From the NCBI GenBank assembly GCA_003554945.1, contig PWHN01000055.1, forward strand, positions 1-5,948: a stretch of DNA of 5,948 bases, written 5' to 3'. The position numbers and the translations under genes were made by a program. Positions 1 to 5,729 of this stretch are shown here, one piece after another. The number at the start of each line of letters is the position of its first letter. Position 1 is the first letter of the stretch. The stretch comes from a bacterium (GTDB taxonomy: Bacteria; T1Sed10-126). The notes under the pieces were generated by a model. The model had not been told where the DNA came from. It made no database searches and saw nothing but the letters and a program-made list of their open reading frames with translations.

Positions 1-154
1 ACATATTTCGTCTCGAACCAGCGAACGCACACGAGACGTATCCGTGGCCCTGGATGAACAAACAAAAGGTCTGGAAGATGTCTCACAAGCAGCTGAAAGT
101 CTTCGTTTGCAAGCAGACAACCTTCAACAGCTAATGGAGGATTTTAAAGTTTGA
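1..154 (+). CDS. Methyl-accepting chemotaxis protein, C-terminal end (5' partial)
   Basis: The frame starting at base 2 is open from the window edge to a TGA at 152-154 and encodes 50 residues; the start lies upstream. The peptide contains SVALDEQTKGLEDVSQAAES and ends in LQQLMEDFKV. This is the usual end of the C-terminal helix of an MCP cytoplasmic signalling hairpin (the 'ALEEQT..LEEVS..AE.L...A..L...V..F' pattern). MCPs are membrane receptors that control CheA through CheW. No CheR-tethering pentapeptide of the NWETF type is seen at the terminus; many MCPs lack one. The sensor domain, membrane segments and hairpin tip are outside the window. It is probably the upstream member of the same operon, because its stop overlaps the next start by one base (TGATG). 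The MCP assignment is confident for so short a piece; ligand specificity cannot be judged. Confidence 0.85.
   Translation, partial: HISSRTSERTRDVSVALDEQTKGLEDVSQAAESLRLQADNLQQLMEDFKV
136..140 (+). promoter_or_regulatory. Ribosome binding site for the 154-1329 gene
   Basis: GGAGG lies inside the last codons of the MCP gene. It is 10 bases from a TTG at 151 and 13 bases from the ATG at 154. The ATG overlaps the MCP stop (TGATG) and is preferred as the start. The TTG has the better spacing and would add one residue. Confidence 0.55.
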
Positions 155-1329
155 TGGGTTCAGAAAAACATTATTTTAGGTTGGAGTTTTACCTGCTCGG
201 CGTCATATTTATACTGGTTACTGCCGTTTTTGGCGCCTCGGCATATTTGCTGACGGTTGAGCCGTGGTTTGCTGTTATAGTCCTTTTTCTTATATTTGCA
301 ATCGGCCTAACTTTTGTTCTTTTATCCTCTTACCTTCGCAGATTAAAAATTTCTAATTACCACGATAGACTGCAGGAATTATTAGAATGGATTGAGGCAG
401 ATTCTCCAGGGGATCCCCCGGAGTTAACTGGACAATTTAGACTGCTTGCAGAAAAAATAGATGACAGGTTACGCAGCTTAAATAGTAAGACGGAGCAACT
501 GGAAAATTCTAATGAGCAATCGGAAAAGTTTAGGGAAAATATACGTCGTTTTTGTATTGAGTTATTGAAGGAACTGGGGGGGACACACGCGCGTGTAGAA
601 AATGTTGAAGAGGCTGTTCTTGCTTACCTACGCTGTTATGAAGAACTGGATGATGATTTTAAATCTATTCAGCAGAATAGCAAAAGAATGCATATCGACC
701 TATCGGAGTTGTTTGCTCTGGTCTCCAATGTTCTTTCGCGCCGCCAGGATTTAATTTCGCAAACCCGGGAAGTGATTACAACACTGGAAGATTTGGAAGA
801 AATTTGCTCCCATACAGTGACTCGAGAAGAACGGACAGCTATCGATGAGATAAATGATTTATTAGGGAAAAGTAAAGATTTACACGAATTGAACAAAAAC
901 TTACATTTGGAAACAAAACGTGGAGAGACGTCTGTCGGTGTAAAAGAGCTGGTTAGTCAATTAAATAATGAATTAAGCGAGTTACCGGCGGCAGTTGAAA
1001 AAATAAAGTTGATGATATCAGAACATGAAGAAGAACTCTCTGAGAGGCGCCGGCAGCTGGAGGAAAAAATCGAAGATTTAGAGATAAAAATTGATGCTAA
1101 TTGTAGCAATACTGCTGAGGAGACAACCGACAAACTGAACAAAATTGTGGAGAAACTTGAAAGTGCGGCAGGAAGGCAGCGGGAAGAGTTCCAACAAATG
1201 GGAGCGACTATGCAAAACGCTTCCAGTCTTACTACCGATTTTACCGGAGAATTTTGTCAGTTGGACGCAGTTTTGGAAAATCTCGCCGCAGAGTTGAAGG
1301 AGCAGATTAAGGAGATCGGCAGTGGATAA
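154..1329 (+). CDS. Membrane-anchored coiled-coil protein, probable degenerate MCP-like receptor (first of two)
   Basis: 391 residues from ATG 154. Two hydrophobic helices (about 12-33 and 38-62) are joined by only a few residues, so no extracytoplasmic sensor domain exists. A HAMP-like juxtamembrane stretch follows (about 62-110): a helix with ELLEWIEADS, a short connector with SPGDPP, then LTGQFRLLAEKIDDRL. The rest is almost entirely charged coiled coil. Around 243-262 a segment reading DLHELNKNLHLETKRGETS then VGV resembles the MCP hairpin tip (L..LN..IE..R.GE..G.GF). The match needs a one-residue shift and lacks most consensus residues, so this is an inference. The gene lies between an MCP and a cheW-like gene, overlapping both, and its juxtamembrane block matches that of the 3696-4787 product, which supports a receptor or receptor-scaffold role. 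An unrelated membrane coiled-coil partner of the Che array is the alternative. Membrane hairpin and coiled coil are certain; the MCP relationship is moderate. Confidence 0.6.
   Translation: MGSEKHYFRLEFYLLGVIFILVTAVFGASAYLLTVEPWFAVIVLFLIFAIGLTFVLLSSYLRRLKISNYHDRLQELLEWIEADSPGDPPELTGQFRLLAEKIDDRLRSLNSKTEQLENSNEQSEKFRENIRRFCIELLKELGGTHARVENVEEAVLAYLRCYEELDDDFKSIQQNSKRMHIDLSELFALVSNVLSRRQDLISQTREVITTLEDLEEICSHTVTREERTAIDEINDLLGKSKDLHELNKNLHLETKRGETSVGVKELVSQLNNELSELPAAVEKIKLMISEHEEELSERRRQLEEKIEDLEIKIDANCSNTAEETTDKLNKIVEKLESAAGRQREEFQQMGATMQNASSLTTDFTGEFCQLDAVLENLAAELKEQIKEIGSG
1309..1314 (+). promoter_or_regulatory. Ribosome binding site for the CheW-like gene
   Basis: AAGGAG lies seven bases before the GTG at 1322, within the last codons of the preceding gene. 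The strong match and good spacing settle the GTG start and give an 8-base overlap with the upstream stop. Confidence 0.75.
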
Positions 1330-1741
1330 AATTTATCTACACTGTCGCTACGGTGACAACCCTTTCTTTTTGCCTGGAGAAGCTGTCCGCGGACTTACTA
1401 CTGAACCACAAATTACTCCAATGCCTTCCCATGAAAGTAGTGCATTATTAGGAATTACGCCGTTAGGTGGCGAGGCCCCCCCGGTTTTTTCAGCGGCCCT
1501 TTTCTTTGATTGCCGGTTTGAGGAAGTTCTGGCTCCGGAATTTGTTATTTTTATGGACCTGGAAGCAGGCACGATTGGTCTCGCCGTCTCTGAAGTTGTT
1601 GAAAATCTGCCGGAGACGAAACTAAGGTTAGCGGAGGGCGAGGATTGCTTAATTATTGATAAAAAAATGGCTGAAGAGAAATGTAAAGATTATATTAAAG
1701 GACTTCGCTCTCAACGAGAGCAGGAGTGTCCAGAACTGTGA
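1322..1741 (+). CDS. CheW-like adaptor protein, divergent and short
   Basis: 139 residues from a GTG start with a good ribosome binding site. CheW is the SH3-like adaptor that joins receptor tips to the CheA P5 domain in chemosensory arrays. The CheW pattern is visible in order: an N-terminal strand with FFLPGEAVRGL (residues 15-25), then ITPMPS and ALLGITPLGGEAPPVFSAAL (31-36 and 41-60), matching the CheW block 'i.plP..p..vlGviNLRGe.iPVidl'. Next come FVIFMDL and TIGLAVSEVVE (74-80 and 84-94), matching the second half-barrel and its 'vGl.VdeV.ev' strand. The motif usually read NLRG is PLGG here, so the arginine (E. coli CheW Arg62 by motif position) is replaced by Gly49. The protein ends in a charged helical tail (about 113-136). 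It overlaps the genes on both sides, directly before cheA. A CheW-fold member is well supported; whether it binds receptors in the standard way is uncertain. Confidence 0.75.
   Translation: MDKIYLHCRYGDNPFFLPGEAVRGLTTEPQITPMPSHESSALLGITPLGGEAPPVFSAALFFDCRFEEVLAPEFVIFMDLEAGTIGLAVSEVVENLPETKLRLAEGEDCLIIDKKMAEEKCKDYIKGLRSQREQECPEL
1707..1721 (+). other. Short perfect inverted repeat just before the cheA ribosome binding site
   Basis: GCTCTC-AAC-GAGAGC gives a 6-base-pair stem with a 3-base loop inside the end of the cheW-like gene. Its right arm ends exactly where the AGGAG of cheA begins (1722). In RNA it would occupy the GAG-rich sequence that could otherwise serve a start at 1726 and would leave AGGAG free for the start at 1738. 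It has no following T-run and is not a terminator. It may be coincidental. Confidence 0.4.
1722..1726 (+). promoter_or_regulatory. Ribosome binding site for cheA
   Basis: AGGAG is 11 bases before GTG 1738. That GTG overlaps the preceding stop as GTGA (1738-1741), the commonest coupled-gene arrangement. An in-frame GTG at 1726 would add four residues but lies on top of this site, so 1738 is preferred. Confidence 0.55.
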
Positions 1742-3699
1742 GTCGAAAAGAAAAATTACTGGCAATGTTCCAGCGAGAGGCCCAGGAACAGCTGGAAATT
1801 CTTCGTGCTGGGTTGGATGAGCTGGCGATGGGAGCTTGTGAATCTGCAACTTTGAGCGAAATGTATCGCGCTGCTCACACGCTGAAAGGCAATTCCGGTG
1901 CTGCCGGGCTGGACGGTGTTGAGGGGATAACGCATGCCCTGGAGGACCTATTTGGAGTTTTTAATGAGGGGAAGCTTCAACCAACACCTGACATGGCCGA
2001 TAAGGCGCATCAGGCGCTCGATGGCGTTGAGCAGTTAATTGAGAGCGCTGTGGAGGATAAACCGGTCAATTTTGACGTTCAAGTGTTAACCTCTGAGATT
2101 GAAAGCATGATTGGTGAGGAAGAGAAAGTAGAAAAAGTTTCTGATTCAAGCTTGCAGCTTGAGGAAACAGAACTTACTGAGTTAGCCGCTGCTGAACAGG
2201 TTTATCTGCTGACAGTAAAGTTAATCGAGCAAGTCCAAATGCCCGGCGTTAGAGCAGCTCTGTTGATGGAAAAAATTTCTGCAACTGGTTTTGAAATTTT
2301 TTCTACTTTTCCCGAGCGCGAAAAAATCGAAACTGGCGAGCCCGGAGAAATTTTTAAGTTGATTTTGACTGGCCAGGATGTGCCTGCAGAAGAAGTCACT
2401 GCTTTACTTGCGGATGATGACGAAGTAGCCAGTAGTGAACTGGAAGAGTTACCGGCAGAACTGCCAGAACTGAAGGAGAGGTTTTTTCAAAAAAATAATC
2501 AACGCTCTACTGCCCCGGCGCAGAGAAGTATAAAACCGGTTTCGACTGTTCGTGTTGATGCTGAAATTCTTGATTCATTGTTAAATTCTCTCTCTGAATT
2601 GACCGTTCAGCGCTTGCGGCTTGAGTCACATGCGCCTGATACACCAGATTTGGAGCGTGAATTTTTACGCTTACAGCGTCAACTGGAAGCTTTGCAGGAC
2701 CAGATAACCAAAACTCGTTTGATGTCTGTAAACCACGTTTTCAGACGTTTCCCTCGCCTGGTGCGTGATCTTGAAAGAGAATTAGACAAGCAAATTGAGC
2801 TTAAACTTGAAGGGGAGGAGACGGAGCTGGACAAGAAGCTGGTTGATTTACTGGGAGACCCACTTATTCATATTATTCGCAACGCTGTTGATCATGGCAT
2901 TGAGCCGCCTGAAGAAAGGTGCTCTGCTGGCAAACCTGAGCAGGGCCTGATAAAACTTGCGGCGCGTCACAATGATGGCCGCGTGGAAATTGAAGTTGTC
3001 GACGACGGACGGGGACTCGACCCCGAGGAAATAGCCGCCAAGGCGATAGAAAAAGGAATTGTTGACTCCGAAATTGTAGAAAATATGGGCCCGGACGAAA
3101 AGATACAGCTTGTGACTGAACCCGGTTTTTCAACAGCTGAAGAAGTTACGGATCTTAGCGGTCGTGGTGTTGGGATGGACGTTGTCAAGACAACGGTAGA
3201 GAAATTTCGTGGCTCACTGGAAATAAGTTCTACCCCGGGAGAGGGAACTACAGTGTGTATAAGTTTCCCCCTGACCCTTGCGGTTATCGAGGCTTTTCTT
3301 GTTGAAGCGGGTAACTCGCAGTTCGCGCTCCCGCTTGAGCAAGTTAAGACAACAAGATTGATCAGTCGCGAACAAATATCTGATGACTCAGCTGGGCGCT
3401 ACTGTGAAATTGACGGGGAAAAACTTCCCTGTGACCACATATTGAACGTTTTTGACAGCGAGCGACAAATCAAGCTGGCTGAGGACAGACATTACTCCCT
3501 GGTATTGCTGGATAAACTTGAGGGCGAGTTTGGGCTGATATTTGATGAAATAACTGCTCGTGAATCTGTCGTTGTAAAGCCTTTGAGTCAATTTATTCGT
3601 GGATTTGACGGCTATTCAGGAACGACTTTTCTGGGGGATGGGCGAGCTACATTTATTCTCAATCCCGCCGAAAAATTGGAGGCCATAGGTAAAGTATGA
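1738..3699 (+). CDS. cheA: Chemotaxis histidine kinase CheA
   Basis: 653 residues from GTG 1738 (657 from GTG 1726), a normal CheA length. CheA autophosphorylates with ATP under receptor/CheW control and phosphorylates CheY. All five domains are visible. P1 (about 7-108) has the phospho-accepting histidine in AAHTLKGNS, His47. P2 (about 155-228), the response-regulator docking domain, contains LLTVKL and MPGVRAALLMEKI. P3 dimerisation (about 268-348) starts STVRVDAEILDSLL and includes ITKTRLMSVNHVFRRFPRLV. P4 kinase (about 349-511) has an N box DPLIHIIRNAVDHG with Asn382, a G1 box VVDDGRGLD near 420-428, an F-box region PGFST near 462-466, a G2 box GRGVGMD near 475-481, and GEGTT near 501-505. 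P5 (about 512-653) is the CheW-like domain. The kinase appears intact. P5 is less typical: where many CheAs have an 'iPlv.L' strand it reads LPCDHILNVF. It overlaps both neighbours by 4 bases and sits between the adaptor and the second diverged receptor. Confidence 0.97.
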   Translation: MSRKEKLLAMFQREAQEQLEILRAGLDELAMGACESATLSEMYRAAHTLKGNSGAAGLDGVEGITHALEDLFGVFNEGKLQPTPDMADKAHQALDGVEQLIESAVEDKPVNFDVQVLTSEIESMIGEEEKVEKVSDSSLQLEETELTELAAAEQVYLLTVKLIEQVQMPGVRAALLMEKISATGFEIFSTFPEREKIETGEPGEIFKLILTGQDVPAEEVTALLADDDEVASSELEELPAELPELKERFFQKNNQRSTAPAQRSIKPVSTVRVDAEILDSLLNSLSELTVQRLRLESHAPDTPDLEREFLRLQRQLEALQDQITKTRLMSVNHVFRRFPRLVRDLERELDKQIELKLEGEETELDKKLVDLLGDPLIHIIRNAVDHGIEPPEERCSAGKPEQGLIKLAARHNDGRVEIEVVDDGRGLDPEEIAAKAIEKGIVDSEIVENMGPDEKIQLVTEPGFSTAEEVTDLSGRGVGMDVVKTTVEKFRGSLEISSTPGEGTTVCISFPLTLAVIEAFLVEAGNSQFALPLEQVKTTRLISREQISDDSAGRYCEIDGEKLPCDHILNVFDSERQIKLAEDRHYSLVLLDKLEGEFGLIFDEITARESVVVKPLSQFIRGFDGYSGTTFLGDGRATFILNPAEKLEAIGKV

Positions 3700-4787
3700 A
3701 TCCAAAAAAAGAACCGATAATTTATCTAATAGCAATCTCTTTTATTGGTTATGGAATTTTTGTAGGGCTCTATTTTTCATTCGCTGATCCCGGGTCAGCA
3801 GGACTTCTAATTGTTTCAGTGCTACTTGCCGGATTGGTCGGCGCTACGATTGGGTCACTCAGTTTTTACTGGTTTGAGATGAAGGCTGAGGAGCTACTAC
3901 AAGAGCTTTGCTCAGATTCGGAGTTGGAAAAATTCACCGGCGAAATCGGAAGCCTTGTTCAAACAATATCTAACCGATTGCAGCGTGCTGAAAAAAAAGT
4001 CAAGATAGCCAGCTGTCGCGAGGAAAAAATAGCGGAGTTACAAACACAACTTGAGAAGTGTCGGGAGCTTAATTACGAAGAAAAGGAACAGTTGCGGTCT
4101 CTGCAGGATGAGTTTGAAGAAGCCAAAAGAAAGATTAACGGTATACTGGTTGTGGGGAAAAATAGTAATTATGACAGGCAGATACGCACTTGTCTGGAAG
4201 AATTGGAGGCGATGGAGGCGGAAGTTGAGCAGGGAGGGACTGAAGATAAGCTGCAGCGCTTGCTTGATCATTTAGAGGAGCGTCTGGACGATTTGACCAA
4301 CCATTTGTCCAATGGACAGCAGGCTGAAGAACATTTTAAAAGGCTAATCGAGGACCTGGAAAAAAGTTCACAGGAATTTGAGAAGCTTGCTATAAACACG
4401 GGAATTGAGGGGGCAAAACTGGGACAAAATGGGGGAGTTGTTTCGGCTCTGGCAGAGGATATTCAGCTTGGTGCGGAGAAAACCAAGCAGCTAGCTTATC
4501 AACTGGAAGAAGGCAGAAAAAAGTTGCACCGTTTTGCCGGCATTGAGTATAATGATTGTGATTTGGTAGCAAAAATGCGGGCTGAAATCTCTACTTCATC
4601 GAAATCAGATGATTCCGCGGGTTTGTTGCTGAAACAGTTCGATAATCTCTTGAAAAATTTTGTCGAACAGGTAAATTTAAATCAGGATAAAATTTATGAA
4701 GTGAAAAAGACTCTTGATGAAATTGATCACAAGTTAGCTACTGTTATCTCTTTACCAGCAGGTGAGAACTATGAGCAGCGGGATTGA
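3696..4787 (+). CDS. Membrane-anchored degenerate MCP-like protein (second of two)
   Basis: 363 residues; the ATG overlaps the cheA stop as ATGA. Upstream are GGAGG at 3678-3682 and a closer AGGT at 3687-3690. Two hydrophobic helices (about 8-29 and 35-59) flank a loop of a few residues, so there is no external sensor domain. A short HAMP-like segment follows (about 62-100), including ELLQELCSDS and FTGEIGSLVQTISNRL. A long coiled coil runs on both sides of a recognisable MCP hairpin tip at about 231-263: LAINTGIEGAKLGQNGG followed by VVSALAEDIQLGAEKT. This aligns without gaps to the consensus LALNAAIEAARAGEHGRGF followed by AVVADEVRKLAERS. Asn234, Ile237, Glu238, Ala240, Gly243 and Gly246 are kept; the consensus Arg that contacts CheA/CheW is Lys241, and the GE pair is Gly-Gln. 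The arms are unequal (about 175 residues before the tip, 117 after). It is likely a diverged, sensorless receptor or array component; methylation sites cannot be assigned. Confidence 0.72.
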   Translation: MNPKKEPIIYLIAISFIGYGIFVGLYFSFADPGSAGLLIVSVLLAGLVGATIGSLSFYWFEMKAEELLQELCSDSELEKFTGEIGSLVQTISNRLQRAEKKVKIASCREEKIAELQTQLEKCRELNYEEKEQLRSLQDEFEEAKRKINGILVVGKNSNYDRQIRTCLEELEAMEAEVEQGGTEDKLQRLLDHLEERLDDLTNHLSNGQQAEEHFKRLIEDLEKSSQEFEKLAINTGIEGAKLGQNGGVVSALAEDIQLGAEKTKQLAYQLEEGRKKLHRFAGIEYNDCDLVAKMRAEISTSSKSDDSAGLLLKQFDNLLKNFVEQVNLNQDKIYEVKKTLDEIDHKLATVISLPAGENYEQRD

Positions 4788-5271
4788 GATTTTTGAAGAT
4801 ATGGAACCAGATGTCATTTATGCCTGTGAGAAGATACTCTCTCGGCTTGCCGGCGATAAGTTAAAAGAAATAAAGCGAGAATGGGTTGATGTTACGGAAA
4901 TGGAGGTTCCACACCGGCACATCGCCTTTGTCGGATTGCGTGGAGATTTTCAGGGGTCTTGTTTTATGTTGGTTATGAAGGAAGAGGCCGAAGAGCTTAT
5001 CATTGACGTCATGGGTGCTACTGGAATGCCGGTGAGCAAAGAAGAAAAAATCCAGGTTTCTCTGGAGGAACTGACTAACATGATCGCCGGGTTTGTCTTT
5101 TCGGAGTTAAACGACTGGTATGACTATGATGTAGAGTTTACGACTCCCGTTTACCGGCGGGACTATGAAGTGGTAGACAGCGGAGATGTAGAGAAGGCTC
5201 TTAAAGTGAATTGTAATTTCACACAGGGGGGACTAAATCTCTACTTTTTAATTGTTCCAGAAAACAGTTAA
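4771..5271 (+). CDS. cheX: CheX-type CheY-P phosphatase (CheC/CheX/FliY family)
   Basis: 166 residues from ATG 4771, preceded five bases upstream by AGGTGA (4760-4765). A GTG at 4762 would add three residues but overlaps that site. CheX dephosphorylates CheY-P to end the signal. The diagnostic phosphatase motif E-x2-N-x22-P is exactly present: Glu100 and Asn103 in SLEELTNMIAG, and Pro126 in EFTTP. Only one copy is present, as in CheX; CheC and FliY usually have two. The family's central sheet and helix are seen at 48-80 (HIAFVGLRGDFQGSCFMLVM, then helix EEAEELIIDVMGA). No FliN-like or CheD partner is attached. It overlaps the preceding gene by 17 bases in another frame and sits immediately before cheY, its expected substrate gene. 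The residues needed for catalysis are intact, so an active phosphatase is likely. Confidence 0.9.
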   Translation: MSSGIEIFEDMEPDVIYACEKILSRLAGDKLKEIKREWVDVTEMEVPHRHIAFVGLRGDFQGSCFMLVMKEEAEELIIDVMGATGMPVSKEEKIQVSLEELTNMIAGFVFSELNDWYDYDVEFTTPVYRRDYEVVDSGDVEKALKVNCNFTQGGLNLYFLIVPENS

Positions 5272-5353
5272 TTTGTACCAACCAGTGGCGTTGGAGGGAA
5301 GTAATAATTTTTGTTTTGACAACTATACCAATAACTACCCGGAGTTGATAAAA
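5272..5353 (+). other. cheX-cheY intergenic leader
   Basis: This 82-base gap is the only real gap in the operon. It holds a 5-base-pair inverted repeat (CCAAC 5278-5282 and GTTGG 5290-5294, 7-base loop), a GGAGGG at 5293-5298 with no good start after it, an A/T-rich run (about 5302-5317), and a TTGACA at 5316-5321. No -10 element lies 16-18 bases after the TTGACA, and the inverted repeat is too short and too far from the T-run for a convincing terminator. It may be an mRNA leader or processing region that sets cheY level separately. Confidence 0.4.
5341..5344 (+). promoter_or_regulatory. Ribosome binding site for cheY
   Basis: GGAG is nine bases before ATG 5354. It supports this ATG over a TTG at 5252 in the same frame, which would add 34 residues of no recognisable character to CheY. 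Confidence 0.65.
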
Positions 5354-5725
5354 ATGTCCAGTAACGGAAAGAAGATACTGATTGTGGAAGATTCACCACT
5401 TATGCGTTTTCAATTGACGGAAATTTTAGAAGAAGCAGGCTATGAGGTGGTCGGCGAAGCTGAAGATGGAAGGGAAGGAATAGAGAAATACTCCGAGCTT
5501 GAACCGGATTTGGTAACCATGGATATTTTGATGCCGGGGGTGGACGGGCTGGGAGCGTTGACGGCCATAAAAAAACGAGACCCGGATGCACAAGTAGTTA
5601 TGGTCACTACGGTGCGCAACCGTGACAAAGTATTGGAGGCAGAAAAAAAAGGAGCCGAGGACTATGTGGTAAAACCATTTGAAGAGGAAAAAGTTCTAAA
5701 AAAGATAAGTAAGGTTCTTGGGTGA
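5354..5725 (+). CDS. cheY: Chemotaxis response regulator CheY
   Basis: 123 residues, a single receiver domain with no output domain, the normal CheY size. Phosphorylated CheY normally binds the flagellar switch protein FliM and changes motor behaviour; in non-flagellar Che systems it acts on other targets. All receiver residues are present: acidic pocket Glu12-Asp13 (LIVEDSP), phospho-acceptor Asp57 (TMDILMPG), Thr85 (VVMVTT), Tyr104 and Lys107 (EDYVVKPF). The 28-residue spacing of Asp57 to Thr85 is like Thermotoga-type CheY, and the Thr-to-Lys spacing of 22 is standard. The start is ATG 5354 with GGAG nine bases upstream. It follows cheX, its likely phosphatase, and CheA is its likely phosphodonor. 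It is the last + strand gene here, stopping four bases before a convergent gene. Its motor or other target cannot be told from the window. Confidence 0.95.
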   Translation: MSSNGKKILIVEDSPLMRFQLTEILEEAGYEVVGEAEDGREGIEKYSELEPDLVTMDILMPGVDGLGALTAIKKRDPDAQVVMVTTVRNRDKVLEAEKKGAEDYVVKPFEEEKVLKKISKVLG

Positions 5726-5729
5726 ATAG

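Noticed and set aside
154-1329. SMC-like or myosin-like coiled-coil protein
   Set aside because: There are no Walker motifs. The membrane hairpin, the HAMP-like block shared with the second protein and the operon position fit a receptor relative better.
2873-3188. Overlapping - strand open frames inside cheA
   Set aside because: They are shadows of a clear CheA kinase domain. The protein sequences are low-complexity (Ser/Pro/Arg-rich) without motifs or ribosome binding sites.
4051-4275. + strand 74-codon frame inside the second receptor-like gene
   Set aside because: It lies in a different frame within a continuous coiled coil, and its product has no recognisable features.
5278-5317. Rho-independent terminator after cheX
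   Set aside because: The stem is only 5 bp and the T-rich run begins about 13 bases after it instead of directly.
5316-5321. TTGACA as a -35 promoter element for cheY
   Set aside because: No TATAAT-like hexamer occurs 16-18 bases downstream; that position reads CCCGGAG.
5252-5353. In-frame N-terminal extension of CheY from TTG 5252
   Set aside because: CheY homologues begin a few residues before the ILIVEDS strand. ATG 5354 has its own GGAG, and the extension overlaps the cheX end and shows no domain character.
5641-5652. Run of eight A followed by GGAG in cheY as a slippage or internal start signal
   Set aside because: The normal frame continues into the conserved DYVVKPF segment, and no start codon follows at useful spacing.
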